64,000 nt of DNA from Kiritimatiellia bacterium. GTDB taxonomy: Bacteria > Verrucomicrobiota > Kiritimatiellia > JAFGHX01. The stretch is from positions 22,328 to 86,327 of the forward strand of contig JAFGHX010000279.1 in the NCBI GenBank assembly GCA_016929905.1, in the 5' to 3' direction. A program made the position numbers and the translations under genes. Position 1 is the first letter of the stretch. The number at the start of each line of letters is the position of its first letter. Positions 41,329 to 48,737 of the stretch are shown one piece after another. The notes beneath the pieces were generated by a model. The model had not been told where the DNA came from and made no database searches. It worked only from the letters and a program-made list of their open reading frames with translations.

Positions 41329-42321
41329 CTACTTCGTGCCGTCGGCCGGGTCGCAGACGTCGTAGCGGCCTCTGAATCGGCTGCGCAACTCGTCCTTTGT
41401 CTGCCGGTTGCCCGCTTCGTCCAGGAAGACCTCCGTCCAGGGCGGCCTGAACGCCGGGTCGACCAGCGGCCCGTAAGCGGGCAGGTTGCGCAGGTTCTGG
41501 TGCCCCCGCTTCGGGATCCAGAGCCCGCCGTACTTCTTCGCCGTGCGCACCGCGAACGGGCGCAGCTCGAAAACGTGCCAGCCCGCGGAATCCGCCGGCA
41601 GCTTGTGCAGCAGGTTGCCGCGCGCGTCCACCGCGTACGAACCGCCCTGGAAAATGGACATGACGATCGGCAGTTCGCTGTCGAATGCGCGCGCGGGGAC
41701 CAGATGGCCCATGTCGTCGCCGATCGAGATGTGAACGACCAGATCCGCGCCGAGCAGTTCCCAGCAGCGGACCGTCTCCGGGAACCACATGTCCGCGCAG
41801 ATGCTTATGCCGTAACGGACCCCGTCGTGTTCGATCAGGCGGAACCCCTCGCCCTGCGACCAACCCCACCAGGTCTGCTCGCCCAGGTTCGCATGCACTT
41901 TCCGGTACTTGCCGACGAACGAGCCGGTTGCGTCCAGCAGGAAGGCGCAGTTGTAGAGCCGGCCGCCGTCCGCCTCCACCAGCGCGCCCAGCAGCGGTGT
42001 GTGCGTCTCCGCCGCCAGTCGGCGGTACGCCGCGTACCACGGGCCGTCGCCCGGAATGGGCTCCGCCAGCCCGTTCATCTGTTGCTCGGGCGGGTACGGC
42101 CAGCCCGAGATGGCGTATTCGGGAAACGCGATCAGATCCGGCCGCGTTGCCGCCGCCTCCGCCGCCAGGCGCGCAAACAACGCGAAGTTCGACGCCGGGC
42201 CCGGATTCCCGCCGCGGCTGTGCGCTGCTCCTGCCTGCAGCACGCCGATGCGCACCGTCCTCTGCGGGTCGCGCCCCGCCGCGCTGCCCCCAGGCGTGGA
42301 TCTCTGTGGATCTGCATTCAC
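41329..42321 (-). CDS. nitrilase-superfamily carbon-nitrogen hydrolase
   Basis: 330 residues if GTG 42321 is used (GGGAGGGA about 12 nt upstream); GTG 42411 would extend it by 30. The catalytic triad is visible: Glu in LIAFPEYAISG, Lys in VGKYRKVHAN, Cys in YGISICADMWFPE. The enzyme hydrolyses an amide or nitrile using the Cys nucleophile; this branch resembles N-carbamoyl/omega-amidase-like enzymes but the substrate cannot be read from sequence. It lies 107 nt downstream of the DNA polymerase gene. That gap has a palindrome CTAACGTTAG (42381-42390). Confidence 0.85.
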   Translation of the reverse strand: MNADPQRSTPGGSAAGRDPQRTVRIGVLQAGAAHSRGGNPGPASNFALFARLAAEAAATRPDLIAFPEYAISGWPYPPEQQMNGLAEPIPGDGPWYAAYRRLAAETHTPLLGALVEADGGRLYNCAFLLDATGSFVGKYRKVHANLGEQTWWGWSQGEGFRLIEHDGVRYGISICADMWFPETVRCWELLGADLVVHISIGDDMGHLVPARAFDSELPIVMSIFQGGSYAVDARGNLLHKLPADSAGWHVFELRPFAVRTAKKYGGLWIPKRGHQNLRNLPAYGPLVDPAFRPPWTEVFLDEAGNRQTKDELRSRFRGRYDVCDPADGTK

Positions 42322-42428
42322 GCGAGATACGACTCCCTCCCCCTGCCGCACATGCTCCCCCCGGCCGTACACCGCCTCGGCTAACGTTAGTGTATTTACG
42401 CCGGGGAACACGTAGCGAAGGTGGGCGC

Positions 42429-44693
42429 TCAGAGCAGCCGGGGTTCCTCTTCCGGCGGCGCGAATTTTTCGTAGAGCGCGTCGAGCTTCGCCAGATAGTA
42501 AACCACGTTCTCGTCGCGGTGCGCGGGGTCCCAGTCCGAGACGAGTTTCGCCGCTTCATGCACGGCGACGGATTTCTTCGCGCCCGTGATGTAGTACGAG
42601 ATCTGGTCGCCGGCCCGGTACTCGCGGCCGGAGGCCAGCGCGAGTTCATACGCCGCGTTCCGGCCGCGCTTCTTGCCGGCGATCTTCGCCTGGTAGGTGG
42701 CGGGGGCGTCCTGCAGCGTCTCCGTTTTCGCCAGCGTCTTGATCGGCCACTCGTGCTCCGCGATCGCCTTCGCGTACGCGGCCTTCAGGGCCGGAATCTC
42801 TTCCGGCTTGCCCGAAAGCATGAGGCGGATCATCTCGTTGAGAAACTGGCGCTGGAACGGTTCGATGCCGCGCGATTTGAGCGCCGCACCCTTGATGACC
42901 AGCTCGCCGCTGCTTTCGAGCAGCGCGTAGTTCTTCATCTTGTAGCTGAACATCGCCTCGTACTCGCCGTCGAACTCGATCTCGATCCCTTCCGGGAGCG
43001 AGTCGGTAAACGCCTGCCGGAACTTCGCCAGCCCCTTCCGGTCCAGGCCGTGCGGCGGCACGAAATAGACGCCGTCGGTATCGATTTCGATCGGCTGCGC
43101 TTCGTGCGCCTTGAGCCAGTCGATCATGGCCTTGAGCAGGTCCCGGCCCTGGGCGGTGATCTCTTCGGCGAAGGCGAAGTCGTTGAACCGCGCCTGCCCG
43201 AACCCGAGATAGCCGTAGAAGGAGTTGATCAGGATCTTGAACGTGCCCTGCAGCGCATCGAAATACGTGCGAGCCGCGTCCGTCTTCGCCGCCTGCATCG
43301 CTTCCTTGGCGTTCAGCCGGAACGTCTTCAGATAGTCGAGCAGCTTCAGGAAGATGCCCAGCTCGTCGTGCCGGGGCGCTTTGCCGCGTTTGAGCATGAG
43401 CGAAGGGTACAGCGAGCGCACGTCGCAGTGGTGGACGTTGCGCGCGATGCCTTCGAAGAACAGGTCCGTGTAGCCGCCGGCGAAACGGCGCGTCGGCTCC
43501 GGGCCGGGGATAGACGCCGCCTGCCGCAGGTATTCGCGCAGGAGCAGCGCGTCGATCTTCGTCGCGTTGCCCCGCACGCAGATGTTCTGATAGGAGTAGG
43601 GCAGGATCTGGGCCTGGGCGAAGTAGCTGGGCGAGAGCAGGTTGCTGATGCCGCGCGTCTCGACGATGTCGTCCTTCGCGTATTCCATCACCTTCGCCGG
43701 CCGGCGCTTGAACTCCGCGGCGATATCGGACCCCTCGATGTAGGTGCGGTTCTCCGGCGCGAGCCCGAAATGGAGCGCCACCTCCTTCAGCCCGAACCCC
43801 TCCAGGGACCGGTGCGAGATGTCGTAGGCCTGGACCAGGAAGTAGGTGTCGACGATGTGCCGGCCGAAGATCTCGAAGCGCGTGTAGGCAATCTGGCGTT
43901 CGCCAACCATGTAGCGGCTCGCGCGCCGGCGCGGCGTGCTGCCGTCGCGACCCAGCGCCAGCTTCACCCGCTGCTGTCGGGCCCGCGCCGCCAGGTAGGG
44001 CAGGTCGAAGTTGAAGAGGTTGTGCCCTTCGATCACGTCCGGGTCGCGCGCCTGCACCGCCTCCACGAATGCGCGAAGCAGCGCCTTCTCGTCCAGCTCC
44101 TCGCCGGAGAGGACCTCCGTCCAGCCCGTCTCGTCGGCCAGCGCGATCGCAATGATGCGGTCCTCTTTCCGGTCCGCATTGCTGAACTCGTACCCGTCCG
44201 CCGTGAAAGTCTCGATGTCCACCTGCAACCGCTTCAACCGGCCGAAGCTTAGCCCCTTGAATTGCGTGCGGCCGGTCTGCATCAGGTACTGCTGGACGGG
44301 ATCGGATAGGAACAGGAACGGGGCATCCGGCGAGCCCGGGCTGAACCCGGCCTTCTTCGCCAGCCAGCTCTTGGCCTCCGAGAGGCCGGCCCAGGAGGTG
44401 AACACGGCCAGCGCGTCCAGCCGGTTCCCGCCCCTCAGCCCACGCACCTCGTGAAGGCCCGGACAGTCCGGGCCCAGCTCGGTCTTCTCCACCCAGGCAA
44501 ACGGGCGGAACGGTTCGCGCCTGCACACCGTTGCCTCGCCTTCGCGGAAGAACAGCGCGACCTCGTCCGGAGCCGCCGGGTCCGGCTCGCCCGATCCGGC
44601 GGCGCGGGGGACGTGCTCGATCGCCACCAGCCCCTCGTCCGCGTTTCGGCCGAAAACCAGCGGGTTGCTCTTTGTGATGTCGGAGGAACTCAT
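42429..44693 (-). CDS. polB: family B DNA polymerase with 3'-5' exonuclease
   Basis: 754 residues from the ATG at 44693; GGAGGA-type sequence is not visible upstream, only repeats. Exonuclease motifs: DIETF (ExoI), NLFNFDLPYL (ExoII), YAKDDIVET (ExoIII). Polymerase motifs: DVRSLYPSLM (A), KILINSFYGYLG (B), EIDTDGVYF (C), with KMKNYAL for the KxY site. Motif C is DTDG rather than the DTDS of E. coli Pol II, as in a bacterial/archaeal-like subgroup. Pol II enzymes act in damage tolerance and replication restart. The symbol is given for the family; orthology to E. coli polB is likely, not proven. No SOS box was recognised upstream, where a 12-bp repeat array lies instead. Confidence 0.85.
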   Translation of the reverse strand: MSSSDITKSNPLVFGRNADEGLVAIEHVPRAAGSGEPDPAAPDEVALFFREGEATVCRREPFRPFAWVEKTELGPDCPGLHEVRGLRGGNRLDALAVFTSWAGLSEAKSWLAKKAGFSPGSPDAPFLFLSDPVQQYLMQTGRTQFKGLSFGRLKRLQVDIETFTADGYEFSNADRKEDRIIAIALADETGWTEVLSGEELDEKALLRAFVEAVQARDPDVIEGHNLFNFDLPYLAARARQQRVKLALGRDGSTPRRRASRYMVGERQIAYTRFEIFGRHIVDTYFLVQAYDISHRSLEGFGLKEVALHFGLAPENRTYIEGSDIAAEFKRRPAKVMEYAKDDIVETRGISNLLSPSYFAQAQILPYSYQNICVRGNATKIDALLLREYLRQAASIPGPEPTRRFAGGYTDLFFEGIARNVHHCDVRSLYPSLMLKRGKAPRHDELGIFLKLLDYLKTFRLNAKEAMQAAKTDAARTYFDALQGTFKILINSFYGYLGFGQARFNDFAFAEEITAQGRDLLKAMIDWLKAHEAQPIEIDTDGVYFVPPHGLDRKGLAKFRQAFTDSLPEGIEIEFDGEYEAMFSYKMKNYALLESSGELVIKGAALKSRGIEPFQRQFLNEMIRLMLSGKPEEIPALKAAYAKAIAEHEWPIKTLAKTETLQDAPATYQAKIAGKKRGRNAAYELALASGREYRAGDQISYYITGAKKSVAVHEAAKLVSDWDPAHRDENVVYYLAKLDALYEKFAPPEEEPRLL

Positions 44694-44710
44694 CCGGCCT
44701 TCCCTGCAAC

Positions 44711-44840
44711 TTTCTCGAGAACTTACTCGAGAACTTACTCGAGAACCTACTCGAGAACTTACTCGGGAACTTGCTCGGGAACTTGCTCGCGAACGTCCTC
44801 GAGAACTCTCGGCCACAGGCCGATCAGCCTCCGGCTGAAC
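44711..44840. repeat. longest 12-bp repeat array with embedded double hairpin
   Basis: About eight units of CTCGAGAACTTA/G (44713-44808) lead into the double hairpin CGGCC-ACA-GGCCG / CAGCC-TCC-GGCTG (44812-44840), after which the 12-bp phase resumes as CTCGAGAACC. It lies directly upstream of the polymerase start. Confidence 0.9.
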
Positions 44841-44851
44841 TCGAGAACCCG

Positions 44852-44930
44852 CCTTCGCGCGGCGCTACGGCGGGCGCGGCCCGCTTCGCGCGGCGCTACG
44901 GCGGGCGCGGCCCGCTTCGCGCGGCGCTTC
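44852..44930. repeat. 31-bp GC-rich tandem repeat
   Basis: Two and a half copies with a 31-bp period (CTTCGCGCGGCGCTACGG... at 44853, 44884, 44915). The repeat ends 30 bp before the end of the PPi-phosphofructokinase gene, at the 3' end of that gene. Confidence 0.8.
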
Positions 44931-44961
44931 CGCCGTCGTCCCGCCGCGGCCGCGGCCCGCC

Positions 44962-46176
44962 TCAACGGATCTTGGCGACCTTTACGCCTTTGAGCCGCCC
45001 GATCGGCGGCAACTCGCCGACGATCGGGGCGGCGTAGTCGATGAAGGCCTGCGTGACGTCGTTGCCCGCCTTGTTGATGAAATTGGCCGGCATCGCCTTC
45101 GTGGCCTTCGCCACGCTCTGCAGCGGGACGCGCTCGTAGGCAATCTGGTACGCCTTGCCGGGCTTGCGCCGGATCGCGATCGAGCCGTCAACGTCGCCCG
45201 AGATCGCCTGCTGGACCGCGATCGTGCCGACCTTGCGCGCTTCCCGCGCGTCCACATCCGAGATGAGCGCCGGGAACGAACGCTGCAGGTAGCCGAACGT
45301 ATCGGCCCGCACCCGCGTGATGCTCGTGTTGGCCTTGACCTGCTGCGCCAGCAGATCGCCCAGCGCGCCCGTGCCGCTGAGCTGTATGTTTCCGTACGCG
45401 TCTTTCTCGTTGATGAACTTCGTCGCTATGGCCGCGCCGTCCGCGTCCGCCAGCCCTTCCGACGCCGCCACCACGCAGCGGCCGAGCTTCTTGTACACGC
45501 GCTCGATGTCCGAAATGAACTGCTGGACGCTGAACGGACGCTCCGGCAGATAGATCAGATGCGGCCCGTCGTCAGGGTACCGGCGCGCCAGCGCCGAGGC
45601 CGCCGTCAGGAAACCCGCGTGCCGGCCCATGACAATGTCGATCTTCACGCCCGGCAACGCCCGGTTGTCCAGATTGTCGCCCATCACCGCGCAGGCCACG
45701 AATTTCGCCGCGCTCCCATAGCCCGGCGTGTGGTCGTTCTCCAGCAGGTCGTTGTCGATCGTCTTCGGAATATGAAAACAGCGGAACTCGTAGCCGACCG
45801 TCTTCGCCTCTTCGTTGATGATGTGCGTCGCCTCCGCCGAGTCGTTCCCGCCAATGTAGAAGAAGTAGCGCACATTGTACTTCAGCAGAATCCCGAAAAT
45901 CTTCTTGCAGTCCGACTCCGTCGGCTTCTTGCGCACTGTCCCCAGCGCGGAGGACGGCGTCCGGCCTACCGCTTCCAGGCTCTTGGGCGTCTCCCGCTTC
46001 AGGTCAATGAATTCCTCGTTCAGAATGCCTTGAATTCCGTGCAGCGAGCCGTAGAACCCCTTGATCTCCGGATGCTGCTTGCCCTCCAGCACCGCCCCGA
46101 CCAGCGTCTCGTTGATCACCATCGTCGGGCCGCCGCTCTGCGCAATCAGCGCATTGCCCTTCAACTTGCGCGCCAT
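44962..46176 (-). CDS. pfp: pyrophosphate-dependent 6-phosphofructokinase
   Basis: 404 residues, with a strong AGGAGGGTAAGAC ribosome-binding site. It interconverts fructose-6-phosphate and fructose-1,6-bisphosphate using PPi. Visible: QSGGPTMVINETL at the N-terminal glycine loop, YIGGNDSAEATH (GGND, the donor-site motif), PKTIDNDL, in which the Lys and TIDND catalytic residues mark the PPi-dependent type, and GRHAGF. The length matches the short PPi-PFK clade common in PVC bacteria and spirochaetes. A 5' leader with a hairpin and a promoter lies upstream, divergent from the MORN-type gene. Confidence 0.92.
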   Translation of the reverse strand: MARKLKGNALIAQSGGPTMVINETLVGAVLEGKQHPEIKGFYGSLHGIQGILNEEFIDLKRETPKSLEAVGRTPSSALGTVRKKPTESDCKKIFGILLKYNVRYFFYIGGNDSAEATHIINEEAKTVGYEFRCFHIPKTIDNDLLENDHTPGYGSAAKFVACAVMGDNLDNRALPGVKIDIVMGRHAGFLTAASALARRYPDDGPHLIYLPERPFSVQQFISDIERVYKKLGRCVVAASEGLADADGAAIATKFINEKDAYGNIQLSGTGALGDLLAQQVKANTSITRVRADTFGYLQRSFPALISDVDAREARKVGTIAVQQAISGDVDGSIAIRRKPGKAYQIAYERVPLQSVAKATKAMPANFINKAGNDVTQAFIDYAAPIVGELPPIGRLKGVKVAKIR

Positions 46177-46198
46177 GTCTTACCCTCCTGATGCATGA

Positions 46199-46220
46199 CA
46201 CGGCCGGTCTGCCGGCCGTG
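46199..46220 (-). promoter_or_regulatory. perfect hairpin in the pfp leader
   Basis: CACGGCCGG (46199-46207), loop TCTG, CCGGCCGTG (46212-46220). It would be the first structure transcribed after the predicted start and lies just before the ribosome-binding site of pfp. It could be an attenuator, an mRNA-stabilising stem or a binding site shared with the divergent gene. Confidence 0.6.
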
Positions 46221-46232
46221 GAAAACGGGAGG

Positions 46233-46261
46233 AAAATAGCCGATACACGCGCAGAAAACAA
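46233..46261 (-). promoter_or_regulatory. promoter of pfp
   Basis: Minus strand: TTGTTT (46261-46256), 17-nt spacer, TATTTT (46238-46233). Expected start near 46226, giving a ~50-nt leader. Confidence 0.5.
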
Positions 46262-46327
46262 GCGGGAATGTTTTGCATTCGGCGGCCGGGCTTTGATACG
46301 TTCTCCTGAAACCGAGAGGAATCTGCT

Positions 46328-47368
46328 ATGAGACGGCGCGGATGCCTTCTTCTGTCTCTTGTCCTTTGCCTCGGCCTGCTCGGTCCCGTACGGGACAGCC
46401 GCGGCGAGCCGGCCGGCCGCCGTCAGGGCCTCTACTCCAAGGTCGTCGAGGTCAAGTACGCCAACGGCAAGACCAAGGAACGCGGCGAAGCGTTGATCGG
46501 CGGCAAGGGCGAGCTGACCCGCACGGGCCTGTGGACCCGCTGGCATCCAAACGGCCGCAAGGCGGCCGAAGGCATGTTCAAGTGGGGGCAGAAGGATGGG
46601 CGGTGGGCCTATTGGGACGAGAAAGGCAGCAAGACGTCCGAGGAACTCTACCGCGACGGGAAAGTGGACGCCAAACGCCATTTCCTCGGCGGCGGCCGTA
46701 TCGTTCAGTCCTACTGGTTCCCGAACGGGCAGAAGAAGTGCGAGGCGTACGTCAAAGGCGAACAGTGCCACGGCAAGAGCACCTTCTGGTTCCCGAACGG
46801 CCAGAAAAAGTGTGAGGGCCTGCTGGTGGACGGGAAGAAAGAGGGGAAATGGAGCTACTGGACCGAAGCCGGCAAGTTGGAGACCGAGGAGACCCATGAA
46901 GGCGGCCAGATCAAGCAGTCGGTGACGTTTCTGGACGGAGGCGCCGAGCTGCACGTGCAGTGGCACCAGGCCGGTGGTACCGTGGCCAGTCAGGGCGTCT
47001 TGACGGACGGCGCGAAGGAAGGGAAATGGACCTACTGGGGCCCCGACGGCACCAAGAAGGCCGAAGAAACCTATCGCGACGGGAAGGTCGTCAAGTTCGT
47101 GACGTTCGAACAGCCCGGCCGGCGCCTGATGACGCGCTGGCACGACAACGGTGCGAAAGCGGCCGAGGGCTTCGTCGAAGACGGCAGGATGGTGGGGCGC
47201 TGGACGTTCTGGCACGATAACGGAGCCAAGGCCAAGGAGGGCGAATACAAGGCCGGCCTCCAGCACGGAGTCTGGACCTTCTGGCGACGAACCGGCGAGA
47301 AGGAGATGGCCGGCAGCTACGCGGCGGGTAAGAAGACCGGAGTCTGGCAGTATTGGGAAGCGCGTTGA
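46328..47368 (+). CDS. secreted MORN-type (YwqK-like) repeat protein
   Basis: 346 residues, with GAGAGGAA upstream of the ATG. A signal peptide (about 1-26) leads into eight to ten MORN_2-type repeats of about 23 residues, each with the pattern W-x-NG-x-K-x-E-G and a turn (TRWHPNGRKAAEGMFKWGQK, FWFPNGQKKCEGLLVDGKKE, RWHDNGAKAAEG, TFWHDNGAKAKEGEYKAG). This module is annotated as the YwqK-family antitoxin domain in Bacillus, but as a secreted stand-alone protein it is more likely an envelope-bound repeat protein. No toxin gene is adjacent. It is transcribed divergently from pfp. Confidence 0.8.
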   Translation: MRRRGCLLLSLVLCLGLLGPVRDSRGEPAGRRQGLYSKVVEVKYANGKTKERGEALIGGKGELTRTGLWTRWHPNGRKAAEGMFKWGQKDGRWAYWDEKGSKTSEELYRDGKVDAKRHFLGGGRIVQSYWFPNGQKKCEAYVKGEQCHGKSTFWFPNGQKKCEGLLVDGKKEGKWSYWTEAGKLETEETHEGGQIKQSVTFLDGGAELHVQWHQAGGTVASQGVLTDGAKEGKWTYWGPDGTKKAEETYRDGKVVKFVTFEQPGRRLMTRWHDNGAKAAEGFVEDGRMVGRWTFWHDNGAKAKEGEYKAGLQHGVWTFWRRTGEKEMAGSYAAGKKTGVWQYWEAR

Positions 47369-47511
47369 GCAACCGCCCCCCGCGCAAAGCCGGCCTGTTC
47401 CCTTCATTTCCGGCTCGCTTTTCGCCGGGGATTGGTGTATAGTCCCCACCTGATGTGGTAGGTCGGCCGGCCCGTGAGGAGGGCGTGCGCCGGGCAGAAG
47501 GGGGATGCGCT

Positions 47512-48720
47512 GTGGCAATAGCGCCTGAGCCGAAGAACCTGCTGGTCGTGGACGGCGATGAGCGGGCCTTGCGCCGCACACATGAGATGCTTCGGGCGCA
47601 TTCCGGCGCGTGGGACATGTTCTTCGCGCGGACGGCTGACGAAGCGCTGCGCGTGCTCGCGCGGCACCGCATGGATGTCGTCGTCGCCGATATGTACCTG
47701 CCGGAGCGTGACGGGCTCGCCCTGTTCGACATTGTCCGGCAGAAATACCCCAATAGCCTGCGCATCATGTTCTGTGCCTCCACCGAACGCGACGCCATCC
47801 TCAAAACCCCGATGCTCCTCGACCAGACCATCTCCAAGCACTGCGGGCCGAAACGTTTCCAGAAAGCGATCGAACGAGCTGCCGTGGTGCATCGGCGCCT
47901 GGCCGACCCCAACTTGGCCGCCGTCGTCGCCCGGTTCGAGGCCATGTCCACCGTGCACGAGCACTACTTCGAGTTGCAGCGGTTGCTGAGCTGGCCGGAA
48001 ACCCCGCTCGATCAGGTCGCGGCCGTGATTGCCAGGGACGTCACCCTGACGGCGAAAATTCTGCAGGTGGTCAATTCCGCGTTCTTCGGCTTGCCGCACC
48101 ATATCGAGAGCGTCCGCCACGCCGTGGCCTATCTCGGCATGCGAACCGTGCGCGCGCTCGTCCTGGTGGCCGGCGTGTTCAGCCTGTTCACCCGCAAGCA
48201 GGCGGAGACGTTCGCGATTCACGAGCTGTATGCGCACAGCATCGCCGTCGGTTTGCTGGCCGGGGCCATCGCGCGGATGGCGGCCCCCGAACCCGCTCTG
48301 GCCGACCACGCCGTTATCGCCGGGCTGCTGTACGATATCGCGAAGGTGCTCATCATCGCCAATTTGCCCGAAGAGAGCGAAGCCATCTATCTGCGCAGCG
48401 ATGCGCGCCTGCCGGCCCACCTCGCCGAACGGGACCGGCTCGGCGTGAACCACGCGGAGGTGGGCGGCTACCTGCTCGGCGTTTGGGGCTTCAGCGATGC
48501 GGTCGTCGACGCCGCCTCCTTCCACCACGCCCCGTCGCAGGCCGCACAGGACCGGTTCAGTGTGCTCACCGCGGTTCATGTCGCGGACGTGCTCGACAAC
48601 GAGCAGCGCCGCCAGATCGCCGGCCGGGCCGGGCCCACCCTCGAACAGGCCTACCTGCACAGCATCGGCTGCTCCGAACAGGTCGACCGATGGCGCGCTG
48701 CCGTCGGGGCGGAAGTGTAA
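47512..48720 (+). CDS. receiver-HDOD two-domain signalling protein
   Basis: 402 residues from GTG 47512, 7 nt after AAGGGGG; an in-frame GTG at 47455 would add 19 residues. A response-regulator receiver domain (about 8-125) carries the phospho-acceptor Asp60 (VVVADMYLPERDG), with acidic residues at VVDGDE and Lys in ISKHCG. A HDOD domain follows (about 140-340; ILQVVNSAFFGLPHHIESVRHAVAYLG). HDOD proteins lack HD catalysis and act as signalling adaptors in c-di-GMP, motility or DNA-damage pathways. A -10-like TATAGT lies at 47438. The kinase gene follows after 17 nt, suggesting a shared phospho-signalling module. Confidence 0.85.
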   Translation: MAIAPEPKNLLVVDGDERALRRTHEMLRAHSGAWDMFFARTADEALRVLARHRMDVVVADMYLPERDGLALFDIVRQKYPNSLRIMFCASTERDAILKTPMLLDQTISKHCGPKRFQKAIERAAVVHRRLADPNLAAVVARFEAMSTVHEHYFELQRLLSWPETPLDQVAAVIARDVTLTAKILQVVNSAFFGLPHHIESVRHAVAYLGMRTVRALVLVAGVFSLFTRKQAETFAIHELYAHSIAVGLLAGAIARMAAPEPALADHAVIAGLLYDIAKVLIIANLPEESEAIYLRSDARLPAHLAERDRLGVNHAEVGGYLLGVWGFSDAVVDAASFHHAPSQAAQDRFSVLTAVHVADVLDNEQRRQIAGRAGPTLEQAYLHSIGCSEQVDRWRAAVGAEV

Positions 48721-48737
48721 GCGGGGACCAGACGCCG

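Noticed and set aside
44451..44993. SRTYSRTYSRTYS peptide frame
   Set aside because: Result of the 12-bp repeat whose period is divisible by three, so every frame stays open.
46328..47368. Toxin-antitoxin antitoxin (YwqK) function
   Set aside because: The protein has a signal peptide and no adjacent toxin; only the MORN-type repeat is shared with YwqK.
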